DNA of 64,000 nucleotides from Planctomycetota bacterium. Its GTDB lineage: Bacteria; Planctomycetota; UBA1135. Shown piece after piece: positions 41,530 through 51,265 of this stretch; within the stretch, counting starts at the first letter, position 1, and each line of letters opens with the position of its first letter. The notes below the pieces were generated by a model. That model did not search any database. It was given only the letters and a program-made list of their open reading frames with translations, and was not told the DNA's origin. The stretch covers positions 248,001 through 312,000 of the forward strand of contig QQUA01000023.1 of assembly GCA_008501825.1 (NCBI GenBank), written 5' to 3'. The position numbers and the translations under genes are program-made.

Positions 41530-42348
41530 ATGAAAATCATTCATTACCCGCTCCTGGTTTGTCTACTGGTCGCCATCGGTTGTAACAATGACCCGACCTC
41601 CGGCAGGCAAGGCGGCAATTCCGGCAACAGCGGATCCGGCAGCAACGCTTTTGCCAGTACCGACTTGTTCGGAGATTGGATCGGTAAAGCCATTCCTTCC
41701 GATCCGGCCGCCGAGGCCTTTTTGATCTACGTCCGTTGCGACAACTTGGGCGATCCTTTCGACGGCGCCGCCAGCACCGGAGAACTGTGGGACCTGCAAA
41801 ATTCGCTGCTGTTCTCCTCGGTATCGGAAGCCGGCGCGACCACTCTCCGATTGGAACAAACCGGAGAAGATCTGGCCAAGTTGGAAATCCTCGGCAGTCT
41901 TTCCGAAGGTAGAAATCAAATCAACGGCACCTTCCAATGTTGGCGAAACGGCGCCCAAGTCGATCAAGGAGACGTGGAGCTCCATCTAAGCCTCGGTGCC
42001 GCCCAGTTCACCGTGGCCGATCAATTGGCCGGTTCTTGGGCCGGTGACGCGACTCACGTTTCCGGAAGATCCAAGCAAATGACTTTGGAAATCGACTCTG
42101 ACGGGTCGGTCATCGGCGGCAAAGGCGCCCGTCGCGAATTCCTCGCCTATGGCCCCAATACGGGGATCTTCCAATTCTCCGAGTCTTCCGTTGGACGCTT
42201 GGATGACATCGTCATCGAATCCGCCGACGGCACCGAACAAACTCTTGCCTTTGCCCTGGTTTCGGCGGAAGGCGACCTTATGGAAGGACCGGCTTCCGAC
42301 ACCGAATACGGCAACCGAATCGTAGTTCGCCTCAGCCGGCAGCCTTAA
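41530..42348 (+). CDS. Hypothetical lipoprotein
   Basis: A 272-residue protein. The lipoprotein signal ends in 'VAIGC' with Cys18. A Gly/Asn/Ser-rich linker (to about residue 40) precedes two similar beta-rich halves. Each half has a 'LxGxWxG' opening ('DLFGDWIGKA' at about 44 and 'QLAGSWAGDA' at about 160), which suggests a tandem lipocalin-like or Avidin-like barrel repeat. That internal repeat is my reading, not a database match. Function is unknown. It has its own promoter region after the protease terminators and a terminator after it. Confidence 0.68.
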   Translation: MKIIHYPLLVCLLVAIGCNNDPTSGRQGGNSGNSGSGSNAFASTDLFGDWIGKAIPSDPAAEAFLIYVRCDNLGDPFDGAASTGELWDLQNSLLFSSVSEAGATTLRLEQTGEDLAKLEILGSLSEGRNQINGTFQCWRNGAQVDQGDVELHLSLGAAQFTVADQLAGSWAGDATHVSGRSKQMTLEIDSDGSVIGGKGARREFLAYGPNTGIFQFSESSVGRLDDIVIESADGTEQTLAFALVSAEGDLMEGPASDTEYGNRIVVRLSRQP

Positions 42349-42376
42349 AAGCCGTCATCCAGGAGGTTCAGGGCCG

Positions 42377-42410
42377 AAGCCCTCAGTCATCCAAATGGCT
42401 GGGGGCTTTT
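42377..42410 (+). terminator. Probable terminator after the lipoprotein gene
   Basis: AAGCCCTCAG (42377-42386) pairs over 10 bp, with one T-G wobble, with CTGGGGGCTT (42399-42408), and a short T run ends it. It overlaps the 3' end of the converging HAD gene. Confidence 0.5.
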
Positions 42411-43351
42411 CCCGTATTGTCCCCTAGAGCCCGGCGGCGATCCTCCAGGATTCGATCGGCCACCTGCCGCACTGCATGGCGAATCCACATGGAAGTGTGG
42501 GAATGGGGCCGATAGTCGGCTTCCCCGAATCCTTGAATTCGACCTTGGGCTTGTAGTTCATTGACCTGGCTGAATTCCGCTTCCGATCCGGCCTTGTAGA
42601 CGGCGAAGGTTTTCCCTCCGTATTGGTTCAACAGAGAGAACACCGGGACGTCGCTCGGGCCGTCGGCCATGTAGATCATGTTTTTAAACGGCACCCGGCG
42701 ATGCTCGTGATCAATGGCGGAGTTCACGTTGATTTCCGGATACTTGTTACTGCCTTTGTTGATCTCGAACACCGCCCGGGTCTTAGTGGTGTTGTCGATG
42801 GCATAGGCCACGTCGGTGATGCGACCGGTGGCTTCGAAAAAACTCGGCTGCCTCTGGCTGAGATAACCCGGTTCCGGCCCGCCTTCAGTGAATTCGCAAG
42901 CCCAAGTATCGGTGATGTAGGGTTCGATGGCACTGCCCAAGATCACTTGCCGCAAGCCGGTGGAAATCACGTAATGCTCCACCGTAATCTCCAGTTTTTG
43001 AAAAGCCTCCTGGTCTTCCACCAGACCCTCGATCGTTTGAAAAATCTCCGGGACCCCAGGATAAAAAGTCAATTCCTTGCCGAACTCGCGCAATTTTTCA
43101 TTGCTCAAGTCCTTGAAAATCCCATGGCGGACGTAAGTCAGGATGTGATTCAAATAAATGGTATCGCGGGAAACCAAGCCGGCTCCCCGGCGCTTGTAGA
43201 CCTCGGGCAATTGACCGACTTCGCGCCAAAATTCCGATCCGTCGACGCCGTAATGGCGAAACAATGGTTCTTGCATGTATCCCGGAATCAGGGTTTTGTC
43301 AAAATCCCAGATCACGGCGATGATGTTCTGAAGGAAAAGCTTGCCGCTCAT
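42383..43351 (-). CDS. HAD-superfamily hydrolase (phosphatase-like)
   Basis: A 322-residue cytoplasmic protein. Motif I is 'WDFDKTL' (Asp16 nucleophile, Asp18 acid/base). Motif II is likely 'VISTGLRQ', and motif III/IV is 'MIYMADGPSDVPVFSLL', which carries the Mg-binding acidic pair. The large cap between motifs I and II is helical. It resembles phosphoserine-phosphatase-type HAD enzymes, but substrate cannot be read. It lies 20 bp downstream of the DUF1501 gene on the same strand. Confidence 0.82.
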   Translation of the reverse strand: MSGKLFLQNIIAVIWDFDKTLIPGYMQEPLFRHYGVDGSEFWREVGQLPEVYKRRGAGLVSRDTIYLNHILTYVRHGIFKDLSNEKLREFGKELTFYPGVPEIFQTIEGLVEDQEAFQKLEITVEHYVISTGLRQVILGSAIEPYITDTWACEFTEGGPEPGYLSQRQPSFFEATGRITDVAYAIDNTTKTRAVFEINKGSNKYPEINVNSAIDHEHRRVPFKNMIYMADGPSDVPVFSLLNQYGGKTFAVYKAGSEAEFSQVNELQAQGRIQGFGEADYRPHSHTSMWIRHAVRQVADRILEDRRRALGDNTGKAPSHLDD

Positions 43352-43371
43352 GGCGGCCCCATTATCGCCGA

Positions 43372-44772
43372 TCAGGCCAGCAGTTGTCGCTGAACCTGGC
43401 CGCCGACGTCGGTTAGTCGGTGATCACGGCCCTGGAAGCGATAAACCAATCGCTCGTGATCCAAACCAAGGCAATGCAACCAGGTCGCTTGCAAATCGTG
43501 CATGGAAATGGGTTCCAACACCGGCTCATAACCCAATTCGTCGCTGCCGCCCACGGTGATTCCCGCTTTGAGGCCGCCGCCGGCCATCCACAAGCTGAAA
43601 CACTTCATGTGGTGGTCCCGGCCGTAGCGTTGGGGCGATAGGTAGCCCTGCAACATGGGACTGCGACCGAACTCCCCGGTCCAAACCACCAAGGTTTCGT
43701 CCAGCATGCCGCGTTGATGGAGGTCGTTCAACAAAGCGGCACAAGGCTGGTCCACCTCCCGGCATTGGCGGGGCAAATCTTTCGGTATGTCGCGGTGTTG
43801 ATCCCAACCGCGATGAAACAGTTGGATGAACCGGACCCCGCGCTCAGCCATGCGCCGAGCCAGGAGACAGTGAGCGGCAAAGCTGCCCGGACGCTCCACC
43901 TCAGGGCCATAGGCGGCCAAAGCCGCCGGGTTTTCGGAGCTCACATCCAGCAAGTCCGGTACCGAAGCCTGCATTCGGAAAGCCATCTCATAAGCCTGGC
44001 TGCGGGTTTCGGTTTCCGGATCCCCCCACTTCCGGCCTTGCTGTTGGTTCAATTGAATCAATGCGTCCAACTGCCGCCGTCTCAAAGCTCGCGGCAATTG
44101 CTGGGGGTCGGCCAGGAACAAGACCGGATCCCCTTGGGCTCGAAACCAAACCCCTTGATGTCGGGAAGGCAAGAAGCCGCTGCCCCAATAGCGGGCGTGC
44201 AAGTTCAAGGCACGATCCTTTCCGGAGGTCAACACCACGTATGCAGGCAAATCCGGATTGTCCCCGCCTAAGGCGTGGGCCGCCCAAGCTCCAAAACAGG
44301 GCCGGCCGGGCAAAATCGAACCGGTTTGCAAGAAATGGATCGCCGGATCGTGATTGATGGCTTCGCTGAAAGCGGATCGAACAATGCACAAATGGTCCGC
44401 CACTCCAGCAAGGTGGGGCAATAACTCGGAGATTTCGGCGCCGGATTCTCCGTATTTTTGAAAGGCATAAGGCGAACCGACGATGCGCAATTCCTGGCCG
44501 CGGATCTGAGCCAGACGTTGCCCTTTGGTATAGCGCTCCGGCATGGCTTTGCCGTGATGCTTGCTCAACATCGGTTTGAAATCCAGAGTCTCGAATTGGG
44601 AAACGCCCCCCACCATGGTCAGAAAGATCACCCGCTTGGCCGGCCCGAAAGACCCGGGTTTCGTCTCCGAAGCGAACCGCCGGATTCCTTTTCCGGGAAA
44701 TCCAAAAGCCATGGCGCCGGCGGCCAAACAAGCGCCGAATTGCCTTCGAGTGAAAGTAGGAGTCTCGGCCAT
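43372..44772 (-). CDS. DUF1501 protein with Tat signal
   Basis: A 466-residue protein. I start at ATG 44772, which overlaps the preceding stop by 1 base (TGATG); it begins MAETPTFTRRQFGACLAAGA, a twin-arginine signal (Arg9, Arg10). The mature part has DUF1501 phrases: 'VIFLTMVGGVSQFETLDFKP', 'HHGKAMPE', 'WTGEFGRSPMLQGY', and 'GRDHHMKCFSLWMAGGG'. The fold is related to alkaline phosphatase/sulfatase enzymes. The family accompanies DUF1549/DUF1553 cytochromes in planctomycetes; its biochemical function is not established. Confidence 0.9.
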   Translation of the reverse strand: MAETPTFTRRQFGACLAAGAMAFGFPGKGIRRFASETKPGSFGPAKRVIFLTMVGGVSQFETLDFKPMLSKHHGKAMPERYTKGQRLAQIRGQELRIVGSPYAFQKYGESGAEISELLPHLAGVADHLCIVRSAFSEAINHDPAIHFLQTGSILPGRPCFGAWAAHALGGDNPDLPAYVVLTSGKDRALNLHARYWGSGFLPSRHQGVWFRAQGDPVLFLADPQQLPRALRRRQLDALIQLNQQQGRKWGDPETETRSQAYEMAFRMQASVPDLLDVSSENPAALAAYGPEVERPGSFAAHCLLARRMAERGVRFIQLFHRGWDQHRDIPKDLPRQCREVDQPCAALLNDLHQRGMLDETLVVWTGEFGRSPMLQGYLSPQRYGRDHHMKCFSLWMAGGGLKAGITVGGSDELGYEPVLEPISMHDLQATWLHCLGLDHERLVYRFQGRDHRLTDVGGQVQRQLLA

Positions 44773-47700
44773 CAGGAAACGCAAAGGATTTCGTCCAGGT
44801 TCAGGAGGATCTGGCACAACGCGGTCCAGGTCGCCAATTCTTGGCGGGAAATTTCAGCCGACACCGGGTGGCTGCCGATAGTCAGCAGCCGGGCGACCGC
44901 TTCCGGTTGTTGTTCGAAATAAGTTCGGAATTCCGGCACCAAGGGCAACAGCGTATTCAACTCTTCTTCCTCCGCCGCTCGCATCAAACAGCGCTGAAAC
45001 AAATGCTGCAAGCGCGCTTGTTCAGAAGCGGCGGGCAACATCAAAACCTGCTCCGCCAATACCCGAGCCGCCTCCACAAAGGTTGGATCGTGCATCGTCA
45101 CCAGAGCCTGCAAGGGAGTATTGGTGGTGGTTCGGCTGGCGAAGCAGGCTTCTCGACTGGGAGCATCCAGAACTGCCATGGTCGGATTCAGAACCGAGCG
45201 TTTCCAAAAGCTATACAGGCTGCGCCGGTGAAGGTCGGCTCCGCTGGAAAGTTCATACTCTTGGCGCAGGCTGGATTCCCGGGCCACGGCCAACCACAAA
45301 CCCGGCGGCTGATAGGGCATGACCGGCGGACCCCCGAACCGCGGTTGCAACAAGCCGGAAACCGCCAAAGCTTGATCGCGCAGGAATTCGGCTTGCAAGC
45401 GCCGTTTCGGATAACGGCTCCACCAGAGGTTGTTCGGGTCCTTCTGGAGCAAGGCTTCGCTCGAACGGGAAGATTGGCGGTACAAGGCCGAAGTGACCAA
45501 TAGCCTGAGGATGGCCCGTTGATCCCAATGTTGGTGTTGAAATTCCACCGCCAGCCAATCCAAAAGTTGTGGATGGTGCCGCCCTTGAACTTGGCTGCCG
45601 AAGTCTTCCATGGAATGAACCAGGCCGCGGCCGAAGACCAAAGCCCAGAGTTGATTCACTCGCACCCTCGCGGTTAAAGGATGATTGGCATCCACCAACC
45701 AGCGAGCGAAATCCAATCGGTCGGCCCGTTCCCCTCGCGCTTGCAAGGGCGGCAAACAAGCCGGCACCCCCGGAGCCACGGCGTCTCCCGGATCGCGAAA
45801 ATCGCCGCGATGAAGGAAATAAGTCGGCCGCGGCGGATCCACTTCCTCCATGACCCGCACCGTTGGAATGGCTTGTTCCAGCGAATGGCGACGATCCTGT
45901 AGCGCCGATAGCTGGCGCTCGCCTTGCCGATAATCCGTTCCTGCTTCGGAATGTCGCAAGAAAGTCGCGCGAAACAAAGCCTCGGCCAATTCGGGAACAT
46001 CCTCCGCCGTCAAACCGGCGAAAAGGCCGACAAGATCGGAGCGAAAACGAGCCAGCCAAAGCGCTTCCGAAGCGGTCTCGGAATACAGGCGAATCTCATC
46101 CAAGGATCCGCGAAAACTCAGCGAGTCCTTGCGCCCGCCGAAACGCAAAGGGGCTTGACTTCGAATGGAGCCGACCAGAGCTTGATCGGCCACGATCCGA
46201 AGTGGCAAGGCGGCGCCGTTTAAAAAGATTTTCAATCCCTCGACTTTGCCGCTGCCGTCGTATTGCACTACCAATTGTTGCCAAAGGCCCGCTTGCAAGG
46301 GACGGCGGCCGGCCACCGCCAAGGCCGCTTCCGGCCAGCGATGGACCACTCGAAATTCGGCCAACCCGTCGGCATTCAAGCGAACTTCCCAACCCCGGTC
46401 GGCTTCCGCCTCCCCCACCCGGCCGGCCAAGCTGCGCTCCTTGCCGAACTCACCGGGTAGAACCCAAAAGGAAAGGGCAAAGCCTTGATCCGCTTCAAAA
46501 TCGCCGGCCCCGGCGGCTTCCAAACGAGAATCAAGCCCGGGAAAATCCAAGGCTTGGCCTAATAAACTCCGGCGCATGCGAGGGACTTCAGGGCCGCCGC
46601 TTTCCATCCAAAGACCGTTTTGGCCTGAGCCGCTCCGGTCCACGACTTCCTCCAAGTTGGGAATTTCCAAATCGAAGTGAAGTTGTAGATCTTCGGTCGA
46701 GACCGGCGTCGAATCCTGCTCCGCGAGCCAGGCAGGCAGCCAATCCTTCCAGGTATCGCGCAGCGTCTCGGCCAGTCCCCGCTGTTGCTCTTGCAATCGC
46801 TCCGCCTCGGTTTGCAATTGGAGCTGTAGCTTCTGTTGTTGCTCGTTCGGCAAAGCCAGAACCGGCGGAGCTTTGGGGCCTCGCCATAGGACTTGTTCGG
46901 GCACCTGATTGAAAAAGGCCAGCAAACCGAAATATTCCTTTTGCCGAATCGGGTCGAACTTATGGTCGTGACACTGAGCGCATTGCACGGTCAAACCCAG
47001 CCAGGTCATGGCGGTGGTCTCCAAACGGTCGGCGGCGTAGCGAAAGGCATATTCCTTCGGGTCGGCTCCCGGTTCCGAATTGGTCGGACCGTTGCGATGA
47101 AAGGCGGTGGCCACTCGGCTTTCACGATCGGCGTTCGGCAACAAATCGCCGGCCAGTTGCTCGACGGTGAATCGATCGAAAGCTTTGTTGTTCCAAAAAG
47201 ACTGCAATACATAATCCCGGTACGGCCACATCGATCTGGGCCCGTCCTCGTGATAGCCATCACTGTCGGCATAGCGAGCCAAATCCAACCATGCCACCGT
47301 CAAACGCTCGGCATGAGCTTGGGATTGGAGTAAGCGATCGACCAGTTTCTCATAGGCCTGAGGGTCCTGGTCGGCAAGGAAGGCTTCCACCGTCGCTTCG
47401 GCCGGCGGCAAGCCGGTTAGATCTAGATGCAGGCGGCGGACCAAACGGCGGCGATCCGCCGGGGGAGAAGGCTGAAGGCCGGCCGCCTCCAATTTCGCCA
47501 GGGCGAATCGATCCACCGGATTTCGAGGCCAAGCGCTTTGCTTCACCTCCGGCAGGGGCGGCCGGGCGGGAGGCTGCAAAGCCCACAGCTCCTGCCACTT
47601 CGCCCCGCCGGCGATCCAGTCCCGGAGAAGTTCCTTGTCTTCCGCACTCAAGGGCCGCGGGAAGTCCGGCGGTGGCATCCGATCCTCCGCCTCCTCCGCT

Positions 47701-47957
47701 GCCACGCGAAGCCAGAGCTCGCTCTCTTCCGGCCGGCCGGGCAGGACCAGGGCGGTTTCGGATCGGGCACCGAGCCAGCGATGGGGCTGATCCAAACGCA
47801 AATCGGCCTTCCGGGCCTCAGCGTCGGGCCCGTGACAGGCGAAGCAATGCTCCGCCAGGAGGCCGCGGACCGCCTGGCTCATCGCGGCCGGCTCCTGCCC
47901 CGGCTCCGCCTGAGGCAAAGTCGTCCCGAACCAAAGCAAGAAAAGAAGGGAAGCCAT
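44772..47957 (-). CDS. DUF1549/DUF1553 'planctomycete cytochrome' protein with internal LamG domain
   Basis: A 1061-residue exported protein (ATG 47957 begins the signal MASLLFLLWF; an ATG 20 codons upstream is less likely). Domains in order: a c-type heme site 'CFACHG' (about 38-43), DUF1549 (about 145-355), a LamG/concanavalin-like domain (about 480-660: 'FALSFWVLPGEF', 'WQQLVVQYDGSG', 'GSLDEIRLYSE') and DUF1553 (about 760-1020: 'RVRVNQLWALVFGRGLVHSMEDFG'). The LamG domain suggests glycan binding. The pair with DUF1501 is translationally coupled. Polysaccharide processing is a common suggestion for these families, not proven. Confidence 0.9.
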   Translation of the reverse strand: MASLLFLLWFGTTLPQAEPGQEPAAMSQAVRGLLAEHCFACHGPDAEARKADLRLDQPHRWLGARSETALVLPGRPEESELWLRVAAEEAEDRMPPPDFPRPLSAEDKELLRDWIAGGAKWQELWALQPPARPPLPEVKQSAWPRNPVDRFALAKLEAAGLQPSPPADRRRLVRRLHLDLTGLPPAEATVEAFLADQDPQAYEKLVDRLLQSQAHAERLTVAWLDLARYADSDGYHEDGPRSMWPYRDYVLQSFWNNKAFDRFTVEQLAGDLLPNADRESRVATAFHRNGPTNSEPGADPKEYAFRYAADRLETTAMTWLGLTVQCAQCHDHKFDPIRQKEYFGLLAFFNQVPEQVLWRGPKAPPVLALPNEQQQKLQLQLQTEAERLQEQQRGLAETLRDTWKDWLPAWLAEQDSTPVSTEDLQLHFDLEIPNLEEVVDRSGSGQNGLWMESGGPEVPRMRRSLLGQALDFPGLDSRLEAAGAGDFEADQGFALSFWVLPGEFGKERSLAGRVGEAEADRGWEVRLNADGLAEFRVVHRWPEAALAVAGRRPLQAGLWQQLVVQYDGSGKVEGLKIFLNGAALPLRIVADQALVGSIRSQAPLRFGGRKDSLSFRGSLDEIRLYSETASEALWLARFRSDLVGLFAGLTAEDVPELAEALFRATFLRHSEAGTDYRQGERQLSALQDRRHSLEQAIPTVRVMEEVDPPRPTYFLHRGDFRDPGDAVAPGVPACLPPLQARGERADRLDFARWLVDANHPLTARVRVNQLWALVFGRGLVHSMEDFGSQVQGRHHPQLLDWLAVEFQHQHWDQRAILRLLVTSALYRQSSRSSEALLQKDPNNLWWSRYPKRRLQAEFLRDQALAVSGLLQPRFGGPPVMPYQPPGLWLAVARESSLRQEYELSSGADLHRRSLYSFWKRSVLNPTMAVLDAPSREACFASRTTTNTPLQALVTMHDPTFVEAARVLAEQVLMLPAASEQARLQHLFQRCLMRAAEEEELNTLLPLVPEFRTYFEQQPEAVARLLTIGSHPVSAEISRQELATWTALCQILLNLDEILCVS

Positions 47958-48192
47958 GGACCGCCCTATTGTTTCCGATTCTCCGGTCTTCCCCAGGTTT
48001 TTCGGAAAAAGCGCCAACTCTGGAACTCCGGCGGCGTCCTAGCCATGAGCCGCCCGCCCCCGAGGACCTCGGAGCCAAACCAGTCTCACCTGCCAGCAGC
48101 AGCCGGGCGGACCCAAGGAAAGAGGGGCCTCCGCCCTATACTGACCGACTTTGGCCCGGTACCACGACCCAGAAAGTCGACTTCACCCGACC

Positions 48193-50730
48193 ATGCGCTT
48201 GTTGCTACTCGTCCTTCCTTTTGTTTTCGCCTTGGGATTGCCTTTCCTGGCGGCGGAAGCTCCCCACTCCAGCAGCCCGGTCCAGCAAGCCGAGCCGCTG
48301 GAAAAAGCCCAGCAGGCTCTGGAAGCGGGCGATTTGGAAAAGGCTCGGAGCCATGGCCTGACCGCCTTGGCCATCGACCCCTATCGGCCGGAGGCCCACC
48401 GGCTCATGTTCGATCTGTGCGGCCTCGAAGACAAAGCGGAAGAGCAACTGATTTGGGGCAAGCGCCTTTATTGGATGTTCCACTACGGCAAGGAAAGCCG
48501 CAAAAACAAAAAAGCAGCGGAAGCCCTGGCCAAGACTTTGGACGCCCAATGGCCCGGCTGGAACCAGGAGCAGGCGATCCTGGACCGGTGGCGCAAGGCA
48601 GTGGAAAAGGCCATCTCCAGGGTCAGCGGTGGTTCCAACAAGCAGTACCGGGTGGCCGGCAAGCTGATGGAAAACCTGCTCGGCTTGTACGGTCACGACA
48701 AGAAGCTGCAAAAGGAATACGACAAGCTGTTCAAAAAAGCCGGAGAGGCTTTATCCGGCGGCGCCTTCGTCAACGCCAAGGTGCGGCGACATTCGGCCCG
48801 TTGGATTGAAGATCAGAACCGCAAGCACCAGGCTTGGGAAGGAGCCTTCAAGCGCCGCACGGCTCACTATGAAATCATTACCAACATTTCTTATGAGTTC
48901 TTTGAAACCGTCTGCGGTGTCATGGAAGACATGCACGACTTCTACCGCGAAGTCTATCAATACAAAGGTTCTTCGCCGACGATGACCCTGGCCATCCACC
49001 GCAATCGAACCGACTTCGACCGCTACTGCCAAAGAGTTCTGGGAGTGGCCACCCTGCCGACTTCGGTGGGCGGTTGGTTTTGGGACGTAAAGATGACCTT
49101 GGCCGCTTATGATCGCACCGAGAAAGGAGAAGATCTATCCGATTTATGGCGGGTTTTGTTTCATGAAGCCAGCCACCAGTTCATGTACCTCCTATGCGAA
49201 AAGCGCACCGGGGTGGATCCGCCGACTTGGTTGAATGAAGGAACCGCTTCGTATTTCGAAGGTTGTGAATTGAAATCCGACGGCACCATCATCAAGAACA
49301 AGCCGGCCATGAACCGGATCCGAGAGTGGGAACATCTGGAACGGGGCAATCGGCGTCATACTCTTATGGAACTGATCACTTGCCCGCACCGCAAGTACGA
49401 CGGCTCCTTTTACAGCTATGGCTGGGCCTTCGTGTATTTCCTGAACAACTACGAAAATGAAAACGGCGAGTTGATCTATCGCCAACCTTATCTGAATTAC
49501 CTTTACTCCTATACCAGCAAGAAAGACAAGCGCAACGCTTTCGAACGGGCCGAAGCCATGTTCGTGCAGGAAGTCGCCGATCCGGAAGTGACCTCATGGC
49601 AGGCCCTGGAGAACCGTTGGCGCAAATACACTCAAGAAGTCGCCCGAGAGGCCAAAGCCGGGCCGGAGTTTGCCGAAGTTTTGCAGCAGCGGGCGGAAAG
49701 CTACTTGGAGCGGGGAGATTATTTGCGCGCCTTCATTGCCGCCGAACAAGCCGAATTCAAACGTACCGGTGATCCGAAAACTTACGAACTGATGGCCTAC
49801 GCCCTGGCCGGTAAGGGAGATGCCGCTGAAGCGATCTATTGGATGTTCCGGGTTTGGGAAATCGCCTGGTACAACGGAGATTTGGCCAAGGTGGAAGAAG
49901 CCGAATCTTGGATGGAAGAGAATGGTGGCGAGGATTTGGTGAAAGGCTATTGTCAACTCTCACGGCAAACGCTGGAAGAATTGGAAACGCTCATGGACCA
50001 GGCCTTGGCCGACGGCAAAGCGGCGGCCGCCGCCTTGACCGCGGCTCACGGCATGCGCGCTTTCGGCATGGACCGAGGCGTGTTGTTGGACCGCATTCAA
50101 GGCGTGCAAGAAGAAAATGGCTTGGATTTGAGACTTTGGCAGCGAGCCTATCGCCAGGGTCCGGAAGAGAATGTCAAATTCGGCGGCATCGACGTGGTGA
50201 AGTTCGAACACGACGGAGTTTTGATCAACAATCCGGTGGAATACACCGGGCCTCGCCAGCGCTGTCGCGAACGCGGTTTGGAGCGGTTGAGCCCGCCCTT
50301 TGAATTCCGCTGCACCGTCCAAATCGACGGCCGCCAGGGAGCCTGGTTCTTCTTAGGCATTCAACCCAACGGCCGCAGCCAGAGTGCCCTTTCCCTGTAC
50401 AACGGCGCCAGGGTCCGGCTGAACGTGTTCCAGGAAGAACAGGACGAAGATTCGGACCGGGTCCGATGGGAGCCGGAAGCCGTCAAGAGCCTGATGCTGG
50501 ATCCGAAGCAGAAGTTCCCCTTGTACGTGTTCCTCGGCGAGAAACCCGGCCAGGGCCTGGTGAAGATCGGCGACAAGGACGAACTCAAATTGCCGGAAGA
50601 ATGGACTCCGGAAAAACTGAGCGGCGAGTTCGCCGTCGGCACCGGGGATGACACGGTGGCCCTGTTCACCGACCTGGAAATCCGGTCTAAGCTACCCTTC
50701 TGGCCTGTTCTCCCACCGGAGCAGAAGTAG
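48193..50730 (+). CDS. Exported DUF1570-like gluzincin with TPR-like helices
   Basis: An 845-residue protein starting at ATG 48193 with a signal peptide (to about residue 22). Residues 35-220 are helical, TPR-like ('KAQQALEAGDLEKARSHGLTAL'). The peptidase domain has HEASH at 324-328 in 'VLFHEASHQFMYLL' and 'WLNEGTASYFEG' with Glu349 as the third zinc ligand, as in gluzincins and DUF1570 proteins. A second helical region (about 500-640) and a beta-rich C-terminal domain with 'FEFRCTVQIDGRQGAWFFLG' follow. Substrate is unknown. It is divergent from the DUF1549/1553 gene, with 235 bp between starts. Confidence 0.8.
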   Translation: MRLLLLVLPFVFALGLPFLAAEAPHSSSPVQQAEPLEKAQQALEAGDLEKARSHGLTALAIDPYRPEAHRLMFDLCGLEDKAEEQLIWGKRLYWMFHYGKESRKNKKAAEALAKTLDAQWPGWNQEQAILDRWRKAVEKAISRVSGGSNKQYRVAGKLMENLLGLYGHDKKLQKEYDKLFKKAGEALSGGAFVNAKVRRHSARWIEDQNRKHQAWEGAFKRRTAHYEIITNISYEFFETVCGVMEDMHDFYREVYQYKGSSPTMTLAIHRNRTDFDRYCQRVLGVATLPTSVGGWFWDVKMTLAAYDRTEKGEDLSDLWRVLFHEASHQFMYLLCEKRTGVDPPTWLNEGTASYFEGCELKSDGTIIKNKPAMNRIREWEHLERGNRRHTLMELITCPHRKYDGSFYSYGWAFVYFLNNYENENGELIYRQPYLNYLYSYTSKKDKRNAFERAEAMFVQEVADPEVTSWQALENRWRKYTQEVAREAKAGPEFAEVLQQRAESYLERGDYLRAFIAAEQAEFKRTGDPKTYELMAYALAGKGDAAEAIYWMFRVWEIAWYNGDLAKVEEAESWMEENGGEDLVKGYCQLSRQTLEELETLMDQALADGKAAAAALTAAHGMRAFGMDRGVLLDRIQGVQEENGLDLRLWQRAYRQGPEENVKFGGIDVVKFEHDGVLINNPVEYTGPRQRCRERGLERLSPPFEFRCTVQIDGRQGAWFFLGIQPNGRSQSALSLYNGARVRLNVFQEEQDEDSDRVRWEPEAVKSLMLDPKQKFPLYVFLGEKPGQGLVKIGDKDELKLPEEWTPEKLSGEFAVGTGDDTVALFTDLEIRSKLPFWPVLPPEQK

Positions 50731-50839
50731 AATCGTCCCCTCGGCGTTTCCGGCTCGACTGCCAAAACGTCCTCCAAGCCCAGACGCGAACGTGGCTGCG
50801 ACTCGCGCAGCCCCGTCGCTCAACCCAAGCTCAGCCTCC

Positions 50840-51229
50840 ATGCCCAAGGTCCGGTTTCTCCGCTCCGGCGTCGAAGTCGAATGCGAACAAGGCGCCAATC
50901 TGCGCCAAGTGGCGCTGAAGAACAAGGTCGCCCTCTATCCCGGCATTCATCGTTTCGCCAACTGTCACGGCATGGGGCAATGCGGCGCCTGCCGGGTCAA
51001 GCTGCAGAACGGAACCGAGAAAAGCGCCGGGCCGAAGACCATGCTGGAGAAAATGCGCTTGGCCATGGCCTTTTTCAACATCGGCCACGGGGACACCATG
51101 CGCCTGGCCTGCCAGGTCAAGGTGATGGGAGACATGGAGGTCCAAGAGCAGCCCCCCACCAACGTGTCCGGCACCTACGGCCCCGAAGCCGAAGCAGCCA
51201 AGCGGCGCCTCCGGGAAGGCAAGCTTTAA
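50840..51229 (+). CDS. [2Fe-2S] ferredoxin
   Basis: A 129-residue ferredoxin. Ligands are Cys42, Cys48, Cys51 and Cys91; the Cx5CxxC spacing is that of the adrenodoxin/bacterial class rather than the plant Cx4CxxC type. ATG 50840 (MPKVRFLRSG) is the natural start; the longer open frame upstream is not ferredoxin-like. A Pro/Glu-rich, positively charged C-terminal tail follows the domain. Partner enzymes are not evident; korAB lies elsewhere in the window and normally uses [4Fe-4S] ferredoxins. Confidence 0.88.
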   Translation: MPKVRFLRSGVEVECEQGANLRQVALKNKVALYPGIHRFANCHGMGQCGACRVKLQNGTEKSAGPKTMLEKMRLAMAFFNIGHGDTMRLACQVKVMGDMEVQEQPPTNVSGTYGPEAEAAKRRLREGKL

Positions 51230-51265
51230 ACCTCCTTTTGCTCGGTTTTCGCCCCAAGCTCGAAG

